This document shows, piece by piece, positions 8,900-21,539 of a stretch of DNA of 64,000 nucleotides; the first letter of the stretch is position 1, and every line of letters starts with the position of its first letter. The stretch comes from Elmis aenea (Eukaryota; Arthropoda; Insecta; Coleoptera; Elmidae). Below the pieces are notes generated by a model. The model ran no database searches and was not told where the DNA came from. It was given only the letters and a program-made list of their open reading frames with translations. The stretch spans positions 71,284,835 to 71,348,834 of the forward strand of contig OX393577.1 of NCBI GenBank assembly GCA_947652605.1. The letters are read 5' to 3'. Made by a program: the position numbers and the translations under genes.

Positions 8900-10790
8900 T
8901 GTAAATAGTTAAGACAAACGGCATTATACTTGGAAAAGTAAACTCTATAACATGCTAAAATTTAAACAAAATGTAACAAGCCGTTTTCAAAAAAAAAATT
9001 CAAAATTTTTAATTTTTTGAATAATTTTGTAAATTAAATTTCAAAATAGTTGAGACAAACAGCATTATACTTGGAAAAGTAAACTCTATAACATGCTAAA
9101 ATTTGAACAAAAAGTAACAAGCCGTTTTCGAAAAAAATTTCAAAATTTTCAAAATTTTTAATTTTTTGAATATTTTGTAAATTAGACTTCTAAATAGTTG
9201 AGACAAACTGCGGCATTATACTTAGAAAAATAAACTCTATAACATGCTAAAATTTAAACCAAATGTAACGAGCCGTTTTCAAAAAAAAAATCAAAATTTT
9301 TTATTTTTTGAATAATTTTGTAAATTAGACTTCTAAATAGTTGAGACAAACAGCATTATACTTGGCAAAATAAACTCTATAACATGCTTATATTTGAAAA
9401 AAATGTAACGAGCCGTTTTCGAAAAAAAATTTCAAATTTTTCAAAATCTTTAATTTTTTGAATAATTTTGTAAATTAAATTTCAAAATAGTTGAGACAAA
9501 CGGCATTATACTTAGAAAAATAAACTCTATAACATGCTAAATCTTGAACAAAATGTAACGAGCCGTTTTCGAAAAAAAATTTCAAAATTTTTAACTTTTT
9601 GAATAATTTTGTAAATTAGACTTGTAAATAGTTAAGACAAACGGCATTATACTTGGAAAAGTAAACTCTATAACATGCCAAAATTTGAAAAAAATGTAAC
9701 AAGCCGTTTTCAAAAAAACTTTTCAAAATTTTTAATTTTTTGAATAATTTTGTAAATTAGACTTGTAAATAGTTAAGACAAACGGCATTATACTTGGAAA
9801 AGTAAACTCTATAACATGCTAAAATTTGAACAAAAAGTAACAAGCCGTTTTCGAAAAAAATTTCAAAATTTTCAAAATTTTTAATTTTTTGAATATTTTG
9901 TAAATTAGACTTCTAAATAGTTGAGACAAACTGCGGCATTATACTTAGAAAAATAAACTCTATAACATGCTAAAATTTAAACCAAATGTAACGAGCCGTT
10001 TTCAAAAAAAAAATCAAAATTTTTTATTTTTTGAATAATTTTGTAAATTAGACTTCTAAATAGTTGAGACAAACAGCATTATACTTGGCAAAATAAACTC
10101 TATAACATGCTTATATTTGAAAAAAATGTAACGAGCCGTTTTCGAAAAAAAATTTCAAATTTTTCAAAATCTTTAATTTTTTGAATAATTTTGTAAATTA
10201 AATTTCAAAATAGTTGAGACAAACGGCATTATACTTAGAAAAATAAACTCTATAACATGCTAAATCTTGAACAAAATGTAACGAGCCGTTTTCGAAAAAA
10301 ATTTTCAAAATTTTTAACTTTTTGAATAATTTTGTAAATTAGACTTGTAAATAGTTAAGACAAACGGCATTATACTTGGAAAAGTAAACTCTATAACATG
10401 CCAAAATTTGAAAAAAATGTAACAAGCCGTTTTCAAAAAAACTTTTCAAAATTTTTAATTTTTTGAATAATTTTGTAAATTAGACTTGTAAATAGTTAAG
10501 ACAAACGGCATTATACTTGGAAAAGTAAACTCTATAACATGCTAAAATTTGAACAAAAAGTAACAAGCCGTTTTCGAAAAAAATTTCAAAATTTTCAAAA
10601 TTTTTAATTTTTTGAATATTTTGTAAATTAGACTTCTAAATAGTTGAGACAAACAGCATTATACTTGGCAAAATAAACTCTATAACATGCTTATATTTGA
10701 AAAAAATGTAACGAGCCGTTTTCGAAAAAAAATTTCAAATTTTTCAAAATCTTTAATTTTTTGAATAATTTTGTAAATTAAATTTTAAAT
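8900..10790 (+). repeat. 723-bp higher-order repeat at the left edge (5 monomers)
   Basis: The private variant GAACAAAAAGTAACAAGCC recurs at about 9105, 9828 and 10551, exactly 723 bp apart. GAGACAAACTGCGGCATT recurs at 9200 and 9923. Monomers here are 140-150 bp and often carry TTAGACTTCTAAATAG in place of the usual TTAAATTTCAAAATAG. Confidence 0.85.
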
Positions 10791-12349
10791 TAGTTGAGAC
10801 AAACAGCATTATACTTAGAAAAATAAATTCAATAACATGCTAAAATTTGAACAAAATGTAACAAGCCGTTTTCGAGAAAAATTTTCAAAATTTTTAATTT
10901 TTTGAATAATTTTGTAAATTAAATTTCAAAATAGTTGAGACAAACAGCATTACACTTAGAAAAAGAAACTTAATAACATACTAAAATTTGAACAAAATCG
11001 TATGAGCCGTTCTCGAGAAAAATTTTCAAAATTTTTAATTTTTAGAATAATTGTGTAAATTAAATTTCAAAATAGTTGAGACAAACAGCATTATACTTAG
11101 AAAAATAAACCTAATAACATACTATAATTTGAACAAAATCGTATGAGCCGTTCTCGAGAAAAATTTTCAAAATTTTTAATTTTTTGAATAATTTTGTAAA
11201 TTAAATTTCAAAATAGTTGAGACAAACGGCATTATACTTAGAAAAATAAACTCTATAACATACTAAAATTTGAACAAAATCGTATGAGCCGTTTTCAAGA
11301 AAAATTTTCAAAATTTTTAATTTTTTGAATAATTTTGTAAATTAAATTTCAAAATAGTTGAGACAAACGGCATTATACTAAGAAAAATAAACTCTATAAC
11401 ATGCTAAAATTTGAACAACATGTAACAAGCCGTTTTCAAAAAAATTTCAAAATTTTTAATTTTTTGAATAATTTTGTAAATTAAATTTCAAAATAGTTGA
11501 GAGAAACGGCATTATACTTAGAAAAATAAACTCTATAACGTGCTAAAATTTAAACAAAATGTAACAAGCCGTTTTCAAAAAAAAATTTCAAAATTTTTAA
11601 TTTTTTGAATAATTTTGTAAATTAGACTTCTAAATAATTGAGACAAACGGCATTATACTTAGAAAAATAAACTCTATAACATGCTAAAATTTAAACAAAA
11701 TGAAACAAGCCGATTTCAAAAAAAAATTTCAAAATTTTTAATTTTTTGAATAATTTTGTAAATTAAATTTCAAAATAGTTGAGACAAACAGCATTATACT
11801 TAGAAAAATAAACTCAATAACATACTAAAATTTGAACAAAATCGTATAAGCCGTTCTCGAGAAAAATTTTCAAAATTTTTAGTTTTTTGAATAATTTTGT
11901 AAATTAAATTTCAAAATAGTTGAGACAAACGGCATTATACTAAGAAAAATAAACTCAATAACATACTAAAATTTGAACAAAATCGTATAAGCCGTTTTCG
12001 AGAAAAATTTTCAAAATTTTAAATTTTTTGAATAATTTTGTAAATTAAATTTTAAAATAGTTGAGACAAACAGCATTATACTTAGAAAAATAAACTCTAT
12101 AACATACTAAAATTTGAACAAAATCGTATGAGCCGTTCTCGAGAAAAATTTTCAAAATTTTTAATTTTTTGAATAATTTTGTAAATTAAATTTCAAAATA
12201 GTTGAGACAAACGGCATTATACTAAGAAAAATAAATTCAATAAGATACTAAAATTTGAACAAAATCGTATGAGCCGTTCTCGAGAAAAATTTTCAAAATT
12301 TTTAATTTTTTGAATAATTTTGTAAATTAAATTTCAAAATAGTTGAGAC

Positions 12350-15300
12350 AAACGGCATTATACTAAGAAAAATAAACTCAATAACATACTAAAATTTGAA
12401 CAAAATCGTATGAGCCGTTTTCGAGAAAAATTTTCAAAATTTTTAATTTTTTGAATAATTTTGTAAATTAAATTTCAAAATAGTTGAGACAAACGACATT
12501 ATACTTAGAAAAATAAACTCGATAACATGCTAAAATTTGAACAAAATGTAACAAGCCGTTTTCAAAAAAAAATTTAAAATTTTAATTTTTTTGAATAATT
12601 TTGTTAATTAAATTTCAAAATAGTTGAGACAAACGGCATTATACTAAGAAAAATAAACTCAATAACATACTAAAATTTGAACAAAATCGTATGAGCCGTT
12701 TTCGAGAAAAATTTTCAAAATTATAAATTATTTTGAATAATTTTGTAAATTAAATTTCAAAATAGTTGAGACAAACGGCATTATACTTAGAAAAATAAAC
12801 CCTATAACATACTTAAATTTGAACAAAATCGTATGAGCCGTTTTCGAGAAAAATTTTCAAAATTTTTTAAATTTTGGAATAATTTTGTAAATTAAATTTC
12901 AAAATAGTTGAGACAAACGGCATTATACTAAGAAAAATAAACTCTATAACATGCTAAAATTTGAACAAAATGTAACTAGCCGTTTTCAAAAAAAATTTCA
13001 AAATTTTTAATTTTTTGAATAATTTTGTAAATTAAATTTCAAAATAGTTGAGACAAACGGCATTATACTTAGAAAAATAAACTCTATAACGTTCTAAAAT
13101 TTAAACAAAATGTAACAAGCCGTTTTCAAAAAAAAATTTCAAAATTTTTAATTTTTTGAATAATTTTGTAAAATAGACTTCTAAATAGTTGAGACAAACG
13201 GCATTATACTTAGAAAAATAAACTCTATAACATGCTAAAATTTAAACAAAATGAAACAAGCCGTTTTCAAAAAAAAAATTCAAAATTTTTAATTTTTTGA
13301 ATAATTTTGTAAATTAAATTTCAAAATAGTTGAGACAAACGGCAATTTACTTAGAAAAATAAACTCTATAACATACTAAAATTTAAACAAAATCGTATGA
13401 GCCGTTCTCGAGAAAAATTTTCAAAATTTTTAATTTTTTGAACAATTTTGTAAATTAAATTTCAAAATAGTTGAGACAAACGGCATTATACTAAGAAAAA
13501 TAAACTCAATAACATACTAAAATTTGAACAAAATCGTATGAGCCGTTTTCGAGAAAAATTTTCAAAATTTTAAATTTTTTGAATTATTTTGTAAATTAAA
13601 TTTTAAAATAGTTGAGACAAACAGCATTACATTTAGAAAAATAAACTTAATAACATACTTAAATTTGAACAAAATCGTATGAGCCGTTCTCGAGAAATAT
13701 TTTCAAAATTTTTAATTTTTTGAATAATTTTGTAAATTAAATTTCAAAATAGTTGAGACAAACGGCATTATACTTAGAAAAATAAACTCTATAACATGCT
13801 AAAATTTGAACTAAATCGTATGAGCCGTTCTCGAGAAAAATTTTCAAAATTTTTAATTTTTTGAATAATTTTGTAAATTAAATTTCAAAATAGTTGAGAC
13901 AAACGGCATTATACTTAGAAAAATAAACTCTATAACATGCTAAAATTTGAACAAAATGTAACTAGCCGTTTTCAAAAAAAATTTCAAAATTTTTAATTTT
14001 TTGAATAATTTTGTAAATTAAATTTCAAAATAGTTGAGAGAAACGGCATTATACTTAGAAAAATAAACTTTATAACGTGCTAAAATTTAAACAAAATGTA
14101 ATAAGCCGTTTTCAAAAAAAATTTCAAAAATTTTAATTTTTTGAATAATTTTGTAAATTAGACTTCTAAATAGTTGAGACAAACGGCATTATACTTAGAA
14201 AAATAAACTCTATAACATGCTAAAATTTAAACAAAATGTAACAAGCCGTTTTCAAAAAAAAATTTCAAAATTTTTAATTTTTTGAATAATTTTGTAAATT
14301 AAATTTCAAAATAGTTGAGACAAACAGCATTATACTTAGAAAAATAAACTCTATAACATACTAAAATTTGAACAAAATCGTATGAGCCGTTCTCGAGAAA
14401 AATTTTCAAAATTTTTAATTTTTTGAATAATTTTATAAATTAAATTTCAAAATAGTTGAGACAAACGGCATTATACTAAGAAAAATAAACTCAATAACAT
14501 ACTAAAATTTGAACAAAATCGTATAAGCCGTTTTCGAGAAAAATTTTCAAAATTTTAAATTTTTTGAATGATTTTGTAAATTAAATTTCAAAATAGTTGA
14601 GACAAACGACATTATACTTAGAAAAATAAACTCTATAACATGCTAAAATTTGAAAAAAATGTAACAAGCCGTTTTCAAAAAAAAATTTAAAATTTTTAAT
14701 TTTTAGAATAATTTTGTAAATTAAATTTCAAATTAGTTGAGACAAACGGCATTATACTTAGAAAAATAAACTCTATAACATGCTAAAATTTGAACAAAAT
14801 GTAACAAGCTGTTTTCAAAAAAAATTTCAAAATTTTTAATTTTTTGAATAATTTTGTAAATTAAATTTTAAAATAGTTGAGACAAACGGCATTATACTAA
14901 GAAAAATAAACTCAATAACATACTAAAATTTGAACAAAATCGTATGAGCCGTTTTCGAGAAAAATTTTCAAAATTTTAATTTTTTGAATAATTTTGTAAA
15001 TTAAATTTCAAAATAGTTGAGACAAACGACAATATACTTAGAAAAATAAACTCGATAACATGCTAAAATTTGAACAAAATGTAACAAGCCGTTTTCAAAA
15101 AAAAATTTAAAATTTTAATTTTTTTGAATAATTTTGTTAATTAAATTTCAAAATAGTTGAGACAAACGGCATTATACTAAGAAAAATAAACTCAATAACA
15201 TACTAAAATTTGAACAAAATCGTATGAGCCGTTTTCGAGAAAAATTTTCAAAATTATAAATTATTTTGAATAATTTTGTAAATTAAATTTCAAAATAGTT

Positions 15301-17420
15301 TAGACAAACGGCATTATACTTAGAAAAATAAACCCTATAACATACTTAAATTTGAACAAAATCGTATGAGCCGTTTTCGAGAAAAATTTTCAAAATTTTT
15401 TAAATTTTGGAATAATTTTGTAAATTAAATTTCAAAATAGTTGAGACAAACGGCATTATACTAAGAAAAATAAACTCATTAACATGCTAAAATTTGAACA
15501 AAATGTAACTAGCCGTTTTCAAAAAAAATTTCAAAATTTTTAATTTTTTGAATAATTTTGTAAATTAAATTTCAAAATAGTTGAGACAAACGGCATTATA
15601 CTTAGAAAAATAAACTTTATAACGTTCTAAAATTTAAACAAAATGTAACAAGCCGTTTTCAAAAAAAAATTTCAAAATTTTTAATTTTTTGAATAATTTT
15701 GTAAAATAGACTTCTAAATAGTTGAGACAAACGGCATTATACTTAGACAAATAAACTCTATAACATGCTAAAATTTAAACAAAATGAAACAAGCCGTTTT
15801 CAAAAAAAAATTTCAAAATTTTTAATTTTTTGAATAATTTTGTAAATTAAATTTCAAAATAGTTGAGACAAACGGCAATTTACTTAGAAAAATAAACTCT
15901 ATAACATACTAAAATTTAAACAAAATCGTATGAGCCGTTCTCGAGAAAAATTTTCAAAATTTTTAATTTTTTGAATAATTTTGTAAATTAAATTTTAAAA
16001 TAGTTGAGACAAACGGCATTATACTAAGAAAAATAAACTCAATAACATACTAAAATTTGAACAAAATCGTATGAGCCGTTTTCGAGAAAAATTTTCAAAA
16101 TTTTAAATTTTTTGAATAATTTTGTAAATTAAATTTTAAAATAGTTGAGACAAACAGCATTACACTTAGAAAAATAAACTTAATAACATACTTAAATTTG
16201 AACAAAATCGTATGAGCCGTTCTCGAGAAAAATTTTCAAAATTTTTAATTTTTTGAATAATTTTGTAAATTAAATTTCAAAATAGTTGAGACAAACGGCA
16301 TTATACTTAGAAAAATAAACTCTATAACATGCTAACATTTGAACTAAATCGTATGAGCCGTTCTCGAGAAAAATTTTCAAAATTTTTAATTTTTCGAATA
16401 ATTTTGTAAATTAAATTTCAAAATAGTTGAGACAAACGGCATTATACTTAGAAAAATAAACTCTATAACATGCTAAAATTTGAACAAAATGTAACTAGCC
16501 GTTTTCAAAAAAAATTTCAAAATTTTTAATTTTTTGAATAAATTTGTAAATTAAATTTCAAAATAGTTGAGAGAAACGGCATTATACTTAGAAAAATAAA
16601 CTTTATAACGTGCTAAAATTTAAACAAAATGTAATAAGCCGTTTTCAAAAAAAAATTTCAAAAATTTTAATTTTTTGAATAATTTTGTAAATTAGACTTC
16701 TAAATAGTTGAGACAAACGGCATTATACTTAGAAAAACAAACTCTATAACATGCTAAAATTTAAACAAAATGTAACAAGCCGTTTTCAAAAAAAAATTTC
16801 AAAATTTTTAATTTTTTGAATAATTTTGTAAATTAAATTTCAAAATAGTTGAGACAAACAGCATTATACTTAGAAAAATAAACCTAATAACATACAGAAA
16901 TTTGAACAAAATCGTATGAGCCGTTCTCGAGAAAAATTTTCAAAATTTTTAATTTTTTGAATAATTTTGTAAATTAAATTTCAAAATAGTTGAGACAAAC
17001 GGCATTATACTTAGAAAAATAAACTCTATAACATGCTAAAATTTGAACAAAATGTAACTAGCCGTTTTCAAAAAAAATTTCAAAATTTTTAATTTTTTGA
17101 ATAATTTTGTAAATTAAATTTCAAAATAGTTGAGAGAAACGGCATTATACTTAGAAAAATAAACTTTATAACGTGCTAAAATTTAAACAAAATGTAATAA
17201 GCCGTTTTCAAAAAAAAATTTCAAAAATTTTAATTTTTTGAATAATTTTGTAAATTAGACTTCTAAATAGTTGAGACAAACGGCATTATACTTAGAAAAA
17301 CAAACTCTATAACATGCTAAAATTTAAACAAAATGTAACAAGCCGTTTTCAAAAAAAAAATTCAAAATTTTTAATTTTTTGAATAATTTTGTAAATTAAA
17401 TTTCAAAATAGTTGAGACAA
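12350..17420 (+). repeat. 2533-bp higher-order repeat, two copies (18 monomers each)
   Basis: Private markers recur 2533 bp apart: GAGACAAACGAC at 12486 and 15019, ATAACGTTCTAAAATTT near 13090 and 15623, and GAGAGAAACGGC at 14036 and 16569. A shorter 563-bp (4-monomer) duplication then repeats the 16569 segment at 17132. Exact ends of the block are approximate. Confidence 0.8.
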
Positions 17421-18257
17421 ACAGCATTATACTTAGAAAAATAAACCTAATAACATACAGAAATTTGAACAAAATCGTATGAGCCGTTCTCGAGAAAAAT
17501 TTTCAAAATTTTTAGTTTTTTGAATAATTTTGTAAATTAAATTTCAAAATAGTTGAGACAAACAGCATTATACTAAGAAAAATAAACTCAATAACATACT
17601 AAAATTTGAACAAAATCGTATCAGCCGTTTTCGAGAAAAATTTTCAAAATTTTAAATTTTTTGAATAATTTTGTAAATTAAATTTTAAAATAGTTGAGAC
17701 AAACAGCATTACACTTAGAAAAATAAACTCTATAACATACTAAAATTTGAACAAAATCGTATGAGCCGTTCTCGAGAAAAATTTTCAAAATTTTTAATTT
17801 TTTGAATAACTTTGCAAAATAAATTTCAAAATAGTTGAGACAAACGGCATTATACTAAGAAAAATAAACTCAATAAGATACTAAAATTTGAACAAAATCG
17901 TATAAGCCGTTTTCGAGAAAAATTTTCAAAATTTTAAATTTTTTGAATGATTTTGTAAATTAAATTTCAAAATAGTTGAGACAAACGACATTATACTTAG
18001 AAAAATAAACTCTATAACATGCTAAAATTTGAAAAAAATGTAACAAGCCGTTTTCAAAAAAAAATTTAAAATTTTTAATTTTTAGAATAATTTTGTAAAT
18101 TAAATTTCAAATTAGTTGAGACAAACGGCATTATACTTAGAAAAATAAACTCTATAACATGCTAAAATTTGAACAAAATGTAACAAGCCGTTTTCAAAAA
18201 AAATTTCAAAATTTTTAATTTTTTGAATAATTTTGTAAATTAAATTTTAAAATAGTT

Positions 18258-18960
18258 GAGACAAACAGCATTATACTTAGAAAAATAAACTCTATAACAT
18301 ACTAAAATTTGAACAAAATCGTATGAGCCGTTCTCGAGAAAAATTTTCAAAATTTTTAGTTTTTTGAATAATTTTGTAAATTAAATTTCAAAATAGTTGA
18401 GACAAACGGCATTATACTAAGAAAAATAAACTCAATAACATACTAAAATTTGAACAAAATCGTATAAGCTGTTTTCGAGAAAAATTTTCAAAATTTTAAA
18501 TTTTTTGAATAATTTTGTAAATTAAATTTTAAAATAGTTGAGACAAACAGCATTATACTTAGAAAAATAAACTCTATAACATACTAAAATTTGAACAAAA
18601 TCGTATGAGCCGTTCTCGAGAAAAATTTTCAAAATTTTTAATTTTTTGAATAATTTTGTAAATTAAATTTCAAAATAGTTGAGACAAACGGCATTATACT
18701 AAGAAAAATAAACTCAATAACATACTAAAATTTGAACAAAATCGTATAAGCTGTTTTCGAGAAAAATTTTCAAAATTTTAAATTTTTTGAATAATTTTGT
18801 AAATTAAATTTTAAAATAGTTGAGACAAACAGCATTATACTTAGAAAAATAAACTCTATAACATACTAAAATTTGAACAAAATCGTATGAGCCGTTCTCG
18901 AGAAAAATTTTCAAAATTTTTAATTTTTTGAATAATTTTGTAAATTAAATTTCAAAATAG
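18258..18960 (+). repeat. 282-bp dimer repeat
   Basis: The AACAGCATT-starting and AACGGCATT-starting monomers alternate as a pair, with dimer starts at 18258, 18540 and 18822. Copies share private changes such as ATAAGCTGTTTTCGAG. Confidence 0.75.
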
Positions 18961-19089
18961 TTGAGACAAACGGCAATTTACTAAGAAAAATAAACTCAAT
19001 AACATACTAAAATTTGAACAAAATCGTATGAGCCGTTTTCGAGAAAAATTTTCAAATTTTTAAATTTTTTGAATAATTTTGTAAATTAA

Positions 19090-20260
19090 ATTTCAAAATA
19101 GTTGAGACAAACAGCATTATACTTGAAAAAATAAACTCTATAACATGCTTAAATTTTAAAAAAACGTAACGAGCCGTTTTCGAAAAAAAATTTCAAATTT
19201 TTCAAAATCTTTAATTTTTTAAATAATTTTGTAAATTAAATTTTAAATTAGTTGAGACAAACAGCATTATATTTAGAAAAATAAATTCAATAACATGCTA
19301 AAATTTGAACAAAATGTAACAAGCCGTTTTCGAGAAAAATTTTCAAAATTTTTAATTTTTTGAATAATTTTGTAAATTACATTTCAAAATAGTTGAGACA
19401 AACGGCATTATACTAAGAAAAATAAACTCTATAACATGCTATAATTTGAACAAAATGTAACAAGCCGTTTTCAAAAAAAAATTTCAAAATTTTTAATTTT
19501 TAGTATAATTTTGTAAATTAAATTTCAAAATAGTTGAGACAAACAGCATTATACTTAGAAAAATAAACCTAATAACATACAGAAATTTGAACAAAATCGT
19601 ATGAGCCGTTCTCGAGAAAAATTTTCAAAATTTTTAATTTTTTGAATAATTTTGTAAATTAAATTTTAAAATAGTTGAGACAAACGGCATTATACTTAGA
19701 AAAATAAACTTAATAACATACTAAAATTTGAACAAAATCGTATGAGCCGTTCTCGAGAAAAATTTTCAAAATTTTTAGTTTTTTGAATAATTTTGTAAAT
19801 TAAATTTCAAAATAGTTGAGACAAACGGCATTATACTAAGAAAAATAAACTCAATAACATACTAAAATTTGAACAAAATCGTATAAGCCGTTTTCGAGAA
19901 AAATTTTCAAAATTTTAAATTTTTTGAATAATTTTGTAAATTAAATTTTAAAATAGTTGAGACAAACAGCATTACACTTAGAAAAATAAACTCAATAACA
20001 TACTAAAATTTGAACAAAATCGTGTAAGCCGTTCTCGAAAAAAATTTTCAAAATTTTTAATTTTTTGAATAATTTTGTAAATTAAATTTCAAAATAGTTG
20101 AGACAAACGGCATTATACTTAGAAAAATAAACTCTATAACATGCTAAAATTTGAACAAAATCGTATGAGCCGTTTTCGAGAAAAATTTTCAAAATTTTCA
20201 ATTTATTGAATAATTTTGTAAATTAAATTTCAAAATAAATGAGACAAACGGCATTATACT
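19090..20260 (+). repeat. Segment duplicated ~29 kb downstream (48.1-49.2 kb)
   Basis: The unusual monomer GCTTAAATTTTAAAAAAA, followed by one with TTTTAAATTAGTTGAGACAA and ATATTTAGAAAAATAAATTC, occurs here and again at about 48111 and 49255. The order of the following monomers (CCTAATAACATAC type, then TTTTTAGTTTTTTG type) is also shared. Confidence 0.7.
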
Positions 20261-20859
20261 TAGAAAAATAAACTTAATAACATACTAAAATTTGAACAAA
20301 ATCGTATGAGCCGTTCTCGAGAAAAATTTTCAAAATTTTTAGTTTTTTGAATAATTTTGTAAATTAAATTTCAAAATAGTTGAGACAAACGGCATTATAC
20401 TAAGAAAAATTAACTCAATAACATACTAAAATTTGAACAAAATCGTATGAGCCGTTTTCGAGAAAAATTTTCAAAATTTTTTAAATTTTGGAATAATTTT
20501 GTAAATTAAATTTCAAAATAGTTGAGACAAACGGCATTATACTTAGAAAAATAAACTTAATAACATACTAAAATTTGAACAAAATCGTATGAGCCGTTCT
20601 CGAGAAAAATTTTCAAAATTTTTAATTTTTTGAATAATTTTGTAAATTAAATTTTAAAATAGTTGAGACAAACGGCATTATACTTAGAAAAATAAACTTA
20701 ATAACATACTTAAATTTGAACAAAATCGTATGAGCCGTTCTCGAGAAAAATTTTCAAAATTTTTAGTTTTTTGAATAATTTTGTAAATTAAATTTCAAAA
20801 TAGTTGAGACAAACGGCATTATACTAAGAAAAATAAACTCAATAACATACTAAAATTTG

Positions 20860-21150
20860 AACAAAATGTAACGAGCCGTTTTCGAAAAAAAATTTCAAAA
20901 TTTTGATAATTTTTAATTTTTTGAATAACTTTGTAAATTAAATTTCAAACTAGTTGAAACAAACGGCATTATACTAAGAAAAATAAACTCTATAACATGC
21001 TAAAATTTGAACAAAATGTAACGAGCCGTTTTCGAAAAAAAAATTCAAAATTTTGATAATTTTTAATTTTTTGAATAACTTTGTAAATTAAATTTCAAAC
21101 TAGTTGAAACAAACGGCATTATACTAAGAAAAATAAACTCTATAACATAC
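20860..21150 (+). repeat. Isolated 150-bp monomers of the right-arm subfamily
   Basis: Two adjacent monomers carry CAAACTAGTTGAAACAAAC at 20955 and 21105 (150 bp apart), AATAACTTTG, and an extra TTTTGATAA-type segment. These traits define the reverse-oriented array at 58.4-64 kb and are otherwise absent or rare in the left array. Confidence 0.8.
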
Positions 21151-21539
21151 TAAAATTTGAACAAAATCGTAAGAGCCGTTTTCGAGAAAAATTTTCAAAA
21201 CTTTTAATTTTCTGAATAACTTTGTAAATTAAATTTCAAAATAGTTGAGACAAACGTCATTATACTTAGAAAAATAAACTCTATAACATGCTAAAATTTG
21301 AACAAAATCGTATGAGCCGTTTTCGAGAAAAATTTTCAAAATTTTCAATTTATTGAATAATTTTGTAAATTAAATTTCAAAATAGTTGAGACAAACGGCA
21401 TTATACTTAGAAAAATAAACTTAATAACATACTAAAATTTGAACAAAATCGTATGAGCCGTTTTCGAGAAAAATTTTCAAAATTTTAAATTTTTTGAATA
21501 ATTTTGTAAATTAAATTTCAAAATAGTTGAGACAAACGG

